The notes under the pieces were generated by a model that was not told the origin of the DNA, did no database searches, and saw nothing but the letters and a program-made list of their open reading frames with translations. The translations under genes and the position numbers were made by a program. Positions 53,089 through 61,779 of a stretch of DNA of 64,000 nt are shown piece after piece; position 1 is the first letter of the stretch, and each line of letters starts with the position of its first letter. Location: the NCBI RefSeq assembly GCF_004745635.1, contig NZ_SRLB01000008.1, positions 62,001-126,000 on the forward strand, read 5' to 3'. Source of the stretch: Methylobacterium nonmethylotrophicum. Its GTDB lineage: Bacteria; Pseudomonadota; Alphaproteobacteria; Rhizobiales; Beijerinckiaceae.

Positions 53089-53517
53089 ATGAGTGCGACG
53101 ATCGCCGACGTGATGAGCCGGGACGTGGAGTTCATCCCCGGCGAGGCCTGCGTGCAGGAGGCCGCGGTCCTGATGGGGGAGCTCGATGTCGGCGCCCTGC
53201 CGGTCGGCACGCCGGACGCCCTCGACGGCGTGGTCACCGACCGGGACATCCTCTACCGGGTCGTCGCCCGGGGGCTCGACCCTGGCATCGTCCGGGTGAG
53301 CGAGGTGCTGTCGCGCCCGGTCGTGTCCTGCGCCGAGGCCGATCCGTTACGCACCGCCCTCGACCTGATGGCCGCCCACCACATCCGCCGGCTGCCGGTG
53401 CGCGACGCGGGTGGGCGCGTCACCGGCTGGGTCACCCTGGCGGACCTGTCCCGGGCGCTGCTGCTCGGGGGCGACGCGCTCCAGACCTCGCTCAAGCACC
53501 TGACCGAGGAGGCCTGA
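53089..53517 (+). CDS. CBS-domain-pair protein
   Basis: 142 residues, two tandem CBS motifs (about 1-60 and 70-130): IADVMSRDVEFI, GVVTDRDILYRVV, then VLSRPVVSCAEADPLRTAL, HHIRRLPVRDAGGRVTGWVTLADL. Such stand-alone pairs bind adenosine nucleotides and regulate partner proteins. The ATG follows AGGAGG at ideal spacing. Its 3' end overlaps, tail to tail, the next gene by 26 bp. Confidence 0.92.
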   Translation: MSATIADVMSRDVEFIPGEACVQEAAVLMGELDVGALPVGTPDALDGVVTDRDILYRVVARGLDPGIVRVSEVLSRPVVSCAEADPLRTALDLMAAHHIRRLPVRDAGGRVTGWVTLADLSRALLLGGDALQTSLKHLTEEA

Positions 53518-53806
53518 GGACCTCCTCGCCGACGGCCGCCCCCGCGGCCATGGCCGCCTCGTTGGCGCGCTCGGCCTCCAGGATGGTCTGGCGGGCGAGG
53601 TAGCGGGTGACCAGGGTCTCGACGTCGCGGATGGTCTCCTCGACGAGATGCTCCTGGAGCAGGGCGCGGGGATCGTCGGGCCGGAGGTTCTCGCGCTCCT
53701 GGAGCCGGCGCATGGCCTGCTTGACCACCTGGTAGACCGCCTCGCGCTCCTCGCGGCTCATCGTGGGCGAGATCGCCCGGGCGACCAGGTCCGTGAAATC
53801 GGACAT
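53492..53806 (-). CDS. helical hypothetical protein
   Basis: 104 residues from ATG at 53806 (MSDFTDLVARAI). It is strongly helical and charged (SREEREAVYQVVKQAMRRLQ, HLVEETIRDVETLVTRYLARQTILE), with a hydrophobic alternating face, so a soluble coiled-coil or helix bundle is likely. The stop lies within the converging CBS gene. I recognise no family. A frame extension to 53884 is Arg/Pro-rich and improbable. Confidence 0.75.
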   Translation of the reverse strand: MSDFTDLVARAISPTMSREEREAVYQVVKQAMRRLQERENLRPDDPRALLQEHLVEETIRDVETLVTRYLARQTILEAERANEAAMAAGAAVGEEVLRPPRSGA

Positions 53807-53939
53807 CGGCGTGATGCTCGTCCTTGAAGCTCGCGGGCGCACGGTGCGCCCCGGCCGCGCTCGCGGCGCCGCGACCCGCTCCATCGCACGAAACCGGGGC
53901 CGAAACGAAGGCCCGGGATGGGCATCGCGGCGCGACGGT

Positions 53940-55244
53940 TCACATGTTGTGGTCCTTGACGCCGGCGATGAGCAGGCTGCTGCAGCCCCAGAGCACCAGG
54001 CAGGCGAAGAACGCCACGAACAGGCTCTGGCCGCGCCTCGGCATGGTGGAGAGCTCGGGCCGGGACGGCGGCACGAAAATCGCCAGGTAGACGTGCTGGC
54101 GGTTCGCCGCCACCCGGGCGCGGTCGAGCATCGTGGTGGCGGAGTCGTTCAGCTTCTCGGCGATGGTGCGCTCGACCACGAGACCCTCGTATTCGAGGAT
54201 CGCCTCCGAGACCTGCCGGCCGCCGACCGCGAGCCCGTCGCCGGTCAGCGTGTCCTCGAGCTGCTTGATCTGCTGGTTGGTGGCGGTGAGGCTCGCCACG
54301 ATGGTCTGGATCGAGCGCGACTTCTCGTCCAGGCCGGAGCCCCGCAGCACCTGCAGGTCGTTCTCCGCCTTGATCTTGTCCTTGCGCAAGGAGAGGAGGG
54401 TGGTCATCGTCGCCTCGGCCGACTTCGCCGGATCGATGATGCCCCAGCGGTTGCGGAAGGTCCGCAGGGCGAGGTGGGCCTTGCGCAGGCGCTCCTCGCT
54501 CGCCGCCAGGTCGTCCTGGCTGTGCTTGAGCATGTCCTGCTGCGCCCGGGACGAGATCGTGTTGATCAGCGCTTCGGCGCGTCCGACGACGTGGCGGCTG
54601 ATCGCCAGGGCGTCGTCCGGCGTGAAGGCCTGCACCGTCAGGGTGATCACGCCCGAGACCAGATCGATATGGACCTGGACGTGCTTGCGCCAGTACTTCA
54701 GCAGCTCCTCGACCGGCTTGTCGCCGGAGTAGCGCGTCCAGAAATCGGCTTCGTCGCGGGTGAACATCTGGACGACGTCGAGTTCCTTCTGGGCGCTCTC
54801 GAGCATCGGCTGGCTCTGGATGTAGTCCGAGACGATGTGGCTGTCCTGGCTGGTGTTCTTCTGGATCAGAGCCGTGTAGTCGCCGAGCGGGGCGTTGCCC
54901 ATCGGCTCGACCTCGCCGCGGACGGCGAAGCGGGCCTCGACCACGTACTGGTCGGCGGCGATGAAGAAGAGGTAGAGGCCGACGACCAGGGTCGGCAGCA
55001 GCACGAAGATGGCGATGCTGCGGATCAGCCGGAACAGGACCCGGTTCTGGCCGCTCCCGTCGGGCAGGAGGGGCAGGCGGGTCCAGCGCAGCGGGTTGAG
55101 CAGCGCCGGCAGCCGCCCCCGCGGACCGGCGGGGGAGACCGGCTCGACCGTCTCGGCGTTGCGGCGCAGGTCGGGCACGGTGCGCCGCGCGAACGCGATC
55201 ATGCTGCCGAGCCTGTCGCGCCGTTTGACCTCGTCCGCGTCCAT
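53940..55244 (-). CDS. capsule-export-type polysaccharide co-polymerase (Wzz/KpsE-like)
   Basis: 434 residues from ATG at 55244. Two membrane helices, about 86-107 (IAIFVLLPTLVVGLYLFFIAA) and 408-428 (LFVAFFACLVLWGCSSLLIAG), frame a long periplasmic helical domain with coiled coil (QDDLAASEERLRKAHLAL, SIQTIVASLTATNQQIKQLE) and the C-terminal IFVPPSRPELSTMPRR motif typical of KpsE/WcbD-like inner-membrane exporters. It should act with an ABC transporter and outer-membrane pore in capsular polysaccharide export, but no such partner is in the window. It ends 134 bp before the helical protein gene. Confidence 0.87.
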   Translation of the reverse strand: MDADEVKRRDRLGSMIAFARRTVPDLRRNAETVEPVSPAGPRGRLPALLNPLRWTRLPLLPDGSGQNRVLFRLIRSIAIFVLLPTLVVGLYLFFIAADQYVVEARFAVRGEVEPMGNAPLGDYTALIQKNTSQDSHIVSDYIQSQPMLESAQKELDVVQMFTRDEADFWTRYSGDKPVEELLKYWRKHVQVHIDLVSGVITLTVQAFTPDDALAISRHVVGRAEALINTISSRAQQDMLKHSQDDLAASEERLRKAHLALRTFRNRWGIIDPAKSAEATMTTLLSLRKDKIKAENDLQVLRGSGLDEKSRSIQTIVASLTATNQQIKQLEDTLTGDGLAVGGRQVSEAILEYEGLVVERTIAEKLNDSATTMLDRARVAANRQHVYLAIFVPPSRPELSTMPRRGQSLFVAFFACLVLWGCSSLLIAGVKDHNM

Positions 55245-55339
55245 TTCTGCCTGATTCCTCGTGCGGCGTCGGCAGCCGTCGCGACGCGACGGCCAGGGTG
55301 CCCGAGTGCTGCGGTTTTCGGCCTTTTTAATGGCGCCGC

Positions 55340-56341
55340 CTACCCGGCGAGGGCCGCGGCGAGCCGCGCCCAGGCCGCCTCGCCGGCGGGCAGGCCGAGG
55401 CGCAGGCGCTCCGGCGCGGCCTCGAAGCGCCGCACGAAGATCCCGGCCCGCCCGAGGCGCCCGAACAGGGCCGGCCCGTCCGGAAAGGCGGCGGTGCGAA
55501 ACAGCCGGGTCCCGCCGATGATCCGGCCGCCGGCGGAGGCGAGCAGGGCGTCGAGCCGCGCCGCGTCCCGCCCCCGGGCGGCGGCCGCCTCCCGCAGCCA
55601 GGCGGGATCGGTCAGGGCGCGGCGGCCGACGGCGATCGCCGGCCCCGACACCGCCCAGGGCCCGATGCCGCGGCGCAGGGTCCCGATCAGCGGTTCTCCC
55701 GCCACCGCGAAGCCGAGCCTCACGCCCGCGAGGCCGTAGGTCTTGCCGAAGGAGCGCAGCACCAGGCAGGCGGGAGGGGCGGCGGCGCACAGGCTCTCGA
55801 CGTCCTCGAGGTCCGCGAAGGCCTCGTCCACCACGAGCCAGCCCCCGCGCGCGGCGAGCGCCGCCGCCGCCGCCGCAAGGTCGCGCCGCGGCACGACCCG
55901 CCCGTCCGGGTTGTTCGGGTTGACCACGACCGCCACGTCGGCGTCCCGGGCCGCGGCGAGGTCCGCCGCGGTCGCGACGGCGTGGCCGGCCCGGCCCCAG
56001 GCGGCGGCGTGCTCGGCATAGGTCGGGCCGACCACCGCGACGCGGCCCGGGCGCCGCAGCCGCGGGATCAGGTCGATCAGCGCCTGCGTGCCGGGGGCGG
56101 CGACGACCTGCCCGGGGCTCGCGCCGTAGGCCTCGGCGGCGGCGGCCTCGAGCGCCGCGAGGTCCGCCGGCGCCGGCAGCCGCGTGAAGGCGCTGGCCTC
56201 CGGCGCCGGCCACGGATAGGGGATCGGGTTGATCCCCGTCGAGAGGTCGATCCAGGGCTCGGGGGCCTGCGGGAAGAGCCGACGCGCCTCGCCGAGGTCG
56301 CCCCCGTGCCGGATCGGCGCCTCCTCCGTCTCACGCGTCAT
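55340..56341 (-). CDS. cobC: threonine-phosphate decarboxylase (cobalamin pathway)
   Basis: 333 residues, a fold-type I PLP enzyme. It opens with HGGDLGEARRLFPQAPEPWIDLSTGINP, typical of the CobC/CobD family. NPNNPDGRVV and DEAFADLE are the usual aminotransferase motifs, and the PLP lysine is in RSFGKTYGLAGVRLGF. It makes (R)-1-aminopropan-2-ol phosphate for the nucleotide loop. The start codon overlaps that of the divergent cbiB by two bases, so no separate promoter region exists between them. Confidence 0.92.
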   Translation of the reverse strand: MTRETEEAPIRHGGDLGEARRLFPQAPEPWIDLSTGINPIPYPWPAPEASAFTRLPAPADLAALEAAAAEAYGASPGQVVAAPGTQALIDLIPRLRRPGRVAVVGPTYAEHAAAWGRAGHAVATAADLAAARDADVAVVVNPNNPDGRVVPRRDLAAAAAALAARGGWLVVDEAFADLEDVESLCAAAPPACLVLRSFGKTYGLAGVRLGFAVAGEPLIGTLRRGIGPWAVSGPAIAVGRRALTDPAWLREAAAARGRDAARLDALLASAGGRIIGGTRLFRTAAFPDGPALFGRLGRAGIFVRRFEAAPERLRLGLPAGEAAWARLAAALAG

Positions 56342-57335
56342 GACCGCCCTGCTGCACCCGCCCGACAGCCTCCTGCTGCTCGCCCTCGCCCTCGCGGTCG
56401 AGGCCGTGCTCGGCTATCCGGACCGCCTCTACAGGCTGGCCGGCCACCCTGTCACCTGGATCGGCGGGCTGATCGCCGCCCTCGACCGCGGCCTCAACCG
56501 CGAGGGCGATCCGCCGCCGCGCCGCCGCGCCGCCGGGGTGCTGGCCCTCCTCGTCGTCCTGGCCGCGACCGGCCTCGCGGCGCTCGCCCTCGCGCTGGCC
56601 TGCGGGGCGCTCGGGGCTCTGCCCGGCCTGATCCTGTGCGCGGTCCTGGCCGCGAGCCTGCCGGCGCAGCGCAGCCTGCACGACCACGTCGCCCGGGTGG
56701 CCGCGGACCTGCGCCGCGAGGGCCTCGCGGGCGGGCGCCGGGCGGTGGCGATGATCGTCGGGCGCAATCCCGAGACCCTCGACGAGGCCGCGCTCTGCCG
56801 CGCCGCGATCGAGAGCCTGGCCGAGAACTTTTCCGACGGCATCGTGGCGCCGGCCGTCTGGCTCGGCGCCGCCGGCCTGCCCGGGGGCGCGCTCTACAAG
56901 GCGGTCAACACCGCCGACAGCATGATCGGCCATCGCACGCCCCGGCACGAGGCCTTCGGCTGGGCCGCCGCCCGCCTCGACGACCTCGTCAACCTGCCGG
57001 CCTCGCGCCTCTCCGCCGGGCTCATCGTCGCGGCCGCCCTCCTGACCCCGGGCGCCTCGGCCCGCGGGGCGCTCGCGGCCGTACGGCGCGATGCCGGCCG
57101 CCACCGCTCGCCCAATGCCGGCTGGCCCGAGGCCGCGATGGCGGGGGCGCTGTCCCTGCGCCTCGCCGGCCCGCGGGTCTACGGCACGACGCGCGTCGAG
57201 GATGCCTGGATGGGCTCGGGACGGGCGGAGGCCGGCGCCGAGGACATCCTGCGTGCGCTCGCGCTGTATCGGCGGGCCTGCGGGCTGCTGTGGGGGCTGG
57301 CGGGGGGGTTGGCCTGTCTCGTGCTGGCGGCGTGA
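56340..57335 (+). CDS. cbiB: adenosylcobinamide-phosphate synthase
   Basis: 331 residues (called CobD in some organisms), an inner-membrane enzyme attaching the aminopropanol group to adenosylcobyrate. Hallmarks are GYPDRLYRLAGHPVTWIG at the start, ESLAENFSDGIVAPAVW, KAVNTADSMIGHR and NLPASRLSAGL. Several hydrophobic helices are visible, at about 66-85 and 88-108. It works on the product of the neighbouring cobC gene, to which it is divergent with overlapping start codons. Confidence 0.94.
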   Translation: MTALLHPPDSLLLLALALAVEAVLGYPDRLYRLAGHPVTWIGGLIAALDRGLNREGDPPPRRRAAGVLALLVVLAATGLAALALALACGALGALPGLILCAVLAASLPAQRSLHDHVARVAADLRREGLAGGRRAVAMIVGRNPETLDEAALCRAAIESLAENFSDGIVAPAVWLGAAGLPGGALYKAVNTADSMIGHRTPRHEAFGWAAARLDDLVNLPASRLSAGLIVAAALLTPGASARGALAAVRRDAGRHRSPNAGWPEAAMAGALSLRLAGPRVYGTTRVEDAWMGSGRAEAGAEDILRALALYRRACGLLWGLAGGLACLVLAA

Positions 57336-57455
57336 AGGCCCGCCCTGGTCGCCGGATGGCGCCTCGGATCCACGCCGAAGGCAGACATTCAACGGGCCGT
57401 CCACGTGCAGACCGGTTTCTGTCGCGAGCCGGCGGGCGCTCTTGCGAAACCTGCC

Positions 57456-58331
57456 TCAGGCCCGATCCCGCGGCGAGTGCCCGAACAGCGCCTTGTAGGC
57501 GCGGCTGAAGGCGGCCTCCGACTCGTAGCCGATCCGAAGCCCGATCTCGCCGACGCGCGCGCCGCGCCGGGCCAGCATGTCCCGGGCGAGGCCGAGGCGC
57601 CATTCGTTCTGGTAGCGGAGCGGCGAGCGCCCGACGAGTTCGGTGAACCGCTCGGCGAAGCTCGAACGGGACATCCCGGCCACGTCCGCCAGTTCGCCGA
57701 TGCTCCAGGGCCGCGCCGGCCTGTCGTGCATGACCGTGAGCGCACGGGCGATGCGCGCATCGGACAGGCCGCCGAGCCACCCGGACGTGTGCCCGCGATG
57801 GACCCAGGTCCGCAGCGTCCGGATGACCAGGAGATCGATGATCCGCGAGATCATCAGGGCTGCACCGGGCTGCGGGTCGACGGTCTCGCGCATCATGAAA
57901 TGGACCATGCCGTCCAGCCACTCCGCCGCTTCGGCATGCCGGATGTGGATGCGCTCGGGCAGGCCGGAGATCATGCCGCGGAGCGTGTAGGGATCGAACG
58001 AGAACCGGCAGACGATGACGACGGTCGGCCCGCGCGACGACACGAGCGGTGAAGCTCCGGGACCGCGTGGCAGGAGCACGAGATCGTTCGTGCCGATGAT
58101 CGCGGGCTCCTCCTCGTCGCTGCCGATCCGGAGCGCGCCCTCGGCGACGACGAGGACGTGAGCGGCCTCGGCCTCCAGCGTCAGAGGTTCCGACTGAGCG
58201 AGGGTGCACGATCGGACATCGTCGCCCGTCAGGCGGATCTGCGCCAGGACGCGCGAGAGGAGATCGCCGGAGGCGCTGCCGCGCGGCCCGTCATCCGGAG
58301 GATCGATCAACTTTTTCCGTTTTCCCGTCAT
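57456..58331 (-). CDS. AraC-family transcriptional regulator with cupin domain
   Basis: 291 residues from ATG at 58331. The N-terminal two-thirds is a cupin_6-type ligand domain (EAAHVLVVAEGALRI, DLVLLPRGPG, RFSFDPYTLRGMISGLPERIHI). The C-terminal AraC pair of helix-turn-helices reads WSIGELADVAGMSRSSFAERFTELVGRSPLRYQNEWRL and IGLRIGYESEAAFSRAYKALFGHSPR, given here for location only at about 205-285. It probably controls the divergent membrane-protein gene starting 166 bp away. The inducer is unknown. Confidence 0.9.
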   Translation of the reverse strand: MTGKRKKLIDPPDDGPRGSASGDLLSRVLAQIRLTGDDVRSCTLAQSEPLTLEAEAAHVLVVAEGALRIGSDEEEPAIIGTNDLVLLPRGPGASPLVSSRGPTVVIVCRFSFDPYTLRGMISGLPERIHIRHAEAAEWLDGMVHFMMRETVDPQPGAALMISRIIDLLVIRTLRTWVHRGHTSGWLGGLSDARIARALTVMHDRPARPWSIGELADVAGMSRSSFAERFTELVGRSPLRYQNEWRLGLARDMLARRGARVGEIGLRIGYESEAAFSRAYKALFGHSPRDRA

Positions 58332-58496
58332 GGCTCGCACCGGTCGGCGGATCTACGAATGCCCTCGACGGCAGCCGCTATCCTCCTGATCGCACTCGAT
58401 CTTTCGCGATCCGCGCCGAGGGTGCGCACCCGCCGTCCCGCACGGCCGGCACCGTGCCGGTCTCCGGTTGGAAGCCTGGGCAAGAAGGGCAACGCG

Positions 58497-59060
58497 ATGA
58501 CACTCCCTGCCACGACACGCTGGTTGACATCCTACGCCTTCGCGCGCGCCGGCGTCGCCGCCGTCTGGGTCGCGGCGGCCCTCACCATCGGGCGGAGCAG
58601 CCCGCCGGCCGCGGCGGCCCTGCTCGTGGCCTATCCCGCCTGGGACGCCGCCGCCAACCTGGTCGATGCGCGGCGCAGCGGCGGACTCGCCCGCAATCCC
58701 AGTCAGGCGGTCAACGTCGCCGTCAGCGCCGTGACCGCCCTCACGGCAGCCCTGGCGCTCGGACGAGGCCCGCACGCGGTCCTGGCCGTCTTCGGGGCGT
58801 GGGCCATCCTCTCCGGCCTGTTGCAGCTCGCGACCGGATTGCGGCGCTGGAGCATCGGCGCCCAATGGGCGATGATCCTGAGCGGAGCCCAGTCGGCCCT
58901 CGCGGGCGCCTTCTTCATCGTCAAGGCGAATGGCGACGCGATCCCGGGGATCGTCGACGTCGCGCCCTACGCGGCGTTCGGCGCCTTCTACTTCCTCGTC
59001 TCGGCCGTCTGGCTGACGGCGAGACGCGCGCGGGCCGCCTCGATCGAACGCACCGCCTGA
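58497..59060 (+). CDS. membrane protein divergent from the AraC regulator
   Basis: 187 residues with about six hydrophobic segments (AGVAAVWVAAALTIG, ALLVAYPAWDAAANLV, AVSAVTALTAALALG, VLAVFGAWAILSGLLQLA, MILSGAQSALAGAFFI, YAAFGAFYFLVSAVWL), as in DUF308/HdeD-like small membrane proteins. No transport motif is seen. The divergent AraC gene and common intergenic region suggest inducible expression. A ribosome site (AGAAGGG) precedes the ATG. Confidence 0.85.
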   Translation: MTLPATTRWLTSYAFARAGVAAVWVAAALTIGRSSPPAAAALLVAYPAWDAAANLVDARRSGGLARNPSQAVNVAVSAVTALTAALALGRGPHAVLAVFGAWAILSGLLQLATGLRRWSIGAQWAMILSGAQSALAGAFFIVKANGDAIPGIVDVAPYAAFGAFYFLVSAVWLTARRARAASIERTA

Positions 59061-59103
59061 CCGGCGGACGATCCGGCCCGCCAGGCCCTTGAGTGAACGC
59101 GCG

Positions 59104-59143
59104 TTATCCCTTCCCGGACCGGATCCGGCCCGAGAAGGGATAA
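59104..59143. terminator. long hairpin between converging genes
   Basis: TTATCCCTTC pairs perfectly with GAAGGGATAA, with an inner CCGGA/TCCGG pair inside. Located between the converging membrane-protein and MFS genes, it most likely terminates both. Confidence 0.75.
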
Positions 59144-59151
59144 TGCCGCCG

Positions 59152-60477
59152 TCAGCGCCGGGCCGGCGCGAGCCCCCCGGCCTCGGTGGAGGCCGAGCGT
59201 CTCAGGACGCCCTGGACCACGAAGACCATGACCGCGCCGACGATCAGGCAGGCGGCGAGGAAGAGCATCGGCACGAGCTTGCTGCCGCTGACGTCGCCGA
59301 TCCACGGCACGACGTTCTGGGCGATGAAGCCGCCGAGATTGCCGACCGAGTTGATCATCGCGATGCCGGCGGCCGCGGTGGCGCCGCGCAGGAAGGTCGG
59401 GGGCAGCGACCAGAAGACCGGCTGGCCCGAGAAGATGCCGGCGGCGGCCAGGCACAGGCAGGCGAACTTCACCGCGTCGCCCGGCAGCACCACGCTGAGG
59501 ATCAACCCCAGCGCCCCGACGAGGGCCGGGCCGGCGATGTGCCAGGTGGTCTCACCCGTGCGCGCCGCGTGCCGGGGCACCCACCACAGGGCGAGCCCGA
59601 CGCAGATCCACGGGATGATGTTGATGAACCCGTTCATGGTGTTCGAGACGCCGAAGCCCTTCACCACCGTGGGGAGCCAGTAGCTCAGGCCGTAGGCCGC
59701 GAGCGGGAAGGCGACGTAGAGCAGCGAGAGCAGCACCACGCGCGTGTCGGCGAGCACCCGGAACGGGTTGTGGTGATCGGTATGCGGGGTGGCGGCCGCC
59801 TCGCGCGCCAGGGTGTCGGCGAGCCACTGCTTCTGCGAGGCGTCGAGCCAGGGCGCCGTCGAAGGCCGGTCGGGCAGGATGAGGAACACCACGACGGCGA
59901 GCAGCACCGCCGGCACGCCGGTGGCGAGGAAGACCCATTGCCAGCCGCGGTAGCCGAGGAGGCCGTCGAGGTCGAGGAGCGCGCCGCCGATCGCCGCGCC
60001 GACGGCGTTCGCCACCGCGCTCGCGATCATGAACCAGCCGACCATCCGGCCGCGGAAGACCTGCGGGAACCACAGGGTCAGGGCGTAGAGCACGCCGGGG
60101 AAGAACCCGGCCTCCGCCGCGCCGAGGAGGAAGCGCAGGATGTAGAACATCACCGGCCCGGTCGAGAAGCCGAGCAGGATGGTGATCAGGCCCCAGGTCG
60201 CCATGATGCGGGTGAACCACACCCTGGCGCCGACCCGCTCGAGGATGACGTTCGACGGCACCTCGAACAGGAAGTAGGCGAGGAAGAACAGCGAGGCGCC
60301 GAAGCCGTAGGCCGCCTCGCTGAGGCCCAGGTCGCCGACCATCTGCAGCTTGGCGTAGGAGACGTTCTGCCGGTCGATGTAGGCGATCAGGTACATCAGG
60401 CCGAGGAGCGGCATGAGCCGCCAGGTGATCGTCGAAATGGTGCCGACGCCGAGGGCGTCCTGCTGCGGGTCTGCCAT
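59152..60477 (-). CDS. MFS transporter, anion:cation symporter (ACS) family
   Basis: 441 residues with 12 predicted helices. LIAYIDRQNVSYAKLQM in helix 1, the family motif around FLLGAAEAGFFPGVLYALTLWFP (helix 4) and RGRMVGWFMIASAVANA are typical of ACS carriers such as those for tartrate, glucarate, phthalate or hydroxyphenylacetate. It probably imports an organic acid with protons. The substrate is not evident, and no catabolic gene adjoins. It is followed downstream by a hairpin. Confidence 0.9.
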   Translation of the reverse strand: MADPQQDALGVGTISTITWRLMPLLGLMYLIAYIDRQNVSYAKLQMVGDLGLSEAAYGFGASLFFLAYFLFEVPSNVILERVGARVWFTRIMATWGLITILLGFSTGPVMFYILRFLLGAAEAGFFPGVLYALTLWFPQVFRGRMVGWFMIASAVANAVGAAIGGALLDLDGLLGYRGWQWVFLATGVPAVLLAVVVFLILPDRPSTAPWLDASQKQWLADTLAREAAATPHTDHHNPFRVLADTRVVLLSLLYVAFPLAAYGLSYWLPTVVKGFGVSNTMNGFINIIPWICVGLALWWVPRHAARTGETTWHIAGPALVGALGLILSVVLPGDAVKFACLCLAAAGIFSGQPVFWSLPPTFLRGATAAAGIAMINSVGNLGGFIAQNVVPWIGDVSGSKLVPMLFLAACLIVGAVMVFVVQGVLRRSASTEAGGLAPARR

Positions 60478-60579
60478 GGGGGCGTCCTCCCGGCCTTGCG
60501 CGAGCGTTGCGTCGTGGCGCGCTCCTTAATCCGGCTCCCGGCGCCGCGAAAGTGTCATCGGTCTCACACCCGCGTGGCG

Positions 60580-61563
60580 TCAGCTCTTGCGCGACGCAAG
60601 GTTGGCCTTCAGCGCCTCCCAGCCGTCGCGGAGGCGGAAGCTGCCGAGGCTCAGGTCGCGCAGGCCCTCGAAGGGCCGCACCTCCGGCCGCGCGCCGCGG
60701 GGATGCACCACCACGGTGGCGGTGCGCCCGACGGTGAGGCGGTCGCGGTCGACGCGCGCATCGAGGGTGACGCGCACCGGCACGCGCTGGGCGAGCCGCA
60801 CCCAGGCGAAGGTCGGGTTGACGTTGGCGAGGAGCGAGGAGCCGGCGCTGCGCTCGCGGTCCTCGATGCCGGCGGCGACGCTCTCGACCTGTCCGGTGAC
60901 GTCGTGGTCCTCGCCCATCAGCCGCACGGTGACGGGGTCGCCCGGATGGATGCGCTCGAGCTTCGTCTCCTCGAAGTAGCCCTGGACGTGCAGGGTGTCG
61001 CTGTCGACGAGCGCCATCACGGCCTTGCCGACCGCCACGTAGGCGCCGGGTCGCAGCTCGAGGTTGCTGATGCGGCCGTTGACCGAGGCGCGCACCTCGG
61101 AGCGGTCGAGGTTGAGCCGGGCGACGTCGCGGTCGGCCACGGCCTGGTCGTAGGCGGCGCGCGCGCTCTGCTCGGCGGCGAGCGTGGCTTCGAGCTTCTG
61201 CTGCGACACGACGTTGTCGCTGAGCTGGCGGTAGCGGGCGAGGTCCGCCTCGGCCTGGACGAGCGTCGCCTTGCGGCCGGCCACGACGGCGTCCGCCTGC
61301 CGCAAGGCGAGGGCGAAGCGGTCGGGATCGATGCGAAACAGCACGTCGCCGCGCCTGACCCGCTGGTTGTCGCGCACCTCGACGTCGCGCACGAGGCCCG
61401 AGACGTCGGGGGCGACGCCGACCACCTCGGCCCGCACCCGTCCGTCGCGGGTCCAGGGGGCTTCGAGATAGTAGTCCCAGAGCGCGGCCCCGACGACGAC
61501 GGCGAGGGCCAGCATGAAGGCGGTGACGGCGAAGCGGCCGAGGAAGGCGAGCGCGCGGGTCAT
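60580..61563 (-). CDS. HlyD-family membrane fusion protein (AaeA-like)
   Basis: 327 residues. One N-terminal membrane helix (about 11-29), then the barrel-sandwich lipoyl half-motifs (GVAPDVSGLVRDVEVRDNQRVRRGDVLF in pieces, and VNGRISNLELRPGAYV), a helical hairpin between them and the beta-barrel DSDTLHVQGYFEE. It links the FUSC pump (two genes upstream) across the periplasm to export aromatic acids, as in E. coli aaeXAB. It is the last gene of the operon. Confidence 0.92.
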   Translation of the reverse strand: MTRALAFLGRFAVTAFMLALAVVVGAALWDYYLEAPWTRDGRVRAEVVGVAPDVSGLVRDVEVRDNQRVRRGDVLFRIDPDRFALALRQADAVVAGRKATLVQAEADLARYRQLSDNVVSQQKLEATLAAEQSARAAYDQAVADRDVARLNLDRSEVRASVNGRISNLELRPGAYVAVGKAVMALVDSDTLHVQGYFEETKLERIHPGDPVTVRLMGEDHDVTGQVESVAAGIEDRERSAGSSLLANVNPTFAWVRLAQRVPVRVTLDARVDRDRLTVGRTATVVVHPRGARPEVRPFEGLRDLSLGSFRLRDGWEALKANLASRKS

Positions 61564-61575
61564 GGTCTCGACTCG

Positions 61576-61779
61576 TCAGGTCAGGCGGGCGGCGAACGTG
61601 ACGACGCCGCCGAGGCACACGAGGTAGAGGCAGAGGTCGAACAGCGCCCGGTGCCAGACCAGGCGGTAGAGGCCGAGCGCGCCGATCAGCCGGCGCAGGA
61701 CGAGGTTGAGGAGGAAGGCGAGGATCGCCCAGACCAGCAGGGCCGGCACGAAGACGCCGTAGAGGTCGATATCGGCCAT
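61576..61779 (-). CDS. DUF1656 small membrane protein (AaeX-like)
   Basis: 67 residues: MADIDLYGVFVPALLVWAILA opens the family, then a second helix FDLCLYLVCLGGVV. Its start overlaps the FUSC stop by one base (TGATG), and HlyD follows 12 bp later. It is the small accessory subunit of aromatic-acid efflux systems. Confidence 0.92.
   Translation of the reverse strand: MADIDLYGVFVPALLVWAILAFLLNLVLRRLIGALGLYRLVWHRALFDLCLYLVCLGGVVTFAARLT

Noticed and set aside
53763..55739. A rightward 658-codon frame opposite the capsule-export and cobC genes.
   Set aside because: Low-complexity His/Arg/Asp-rich translation, no ribosome site, antisense to genes with clear motifs.
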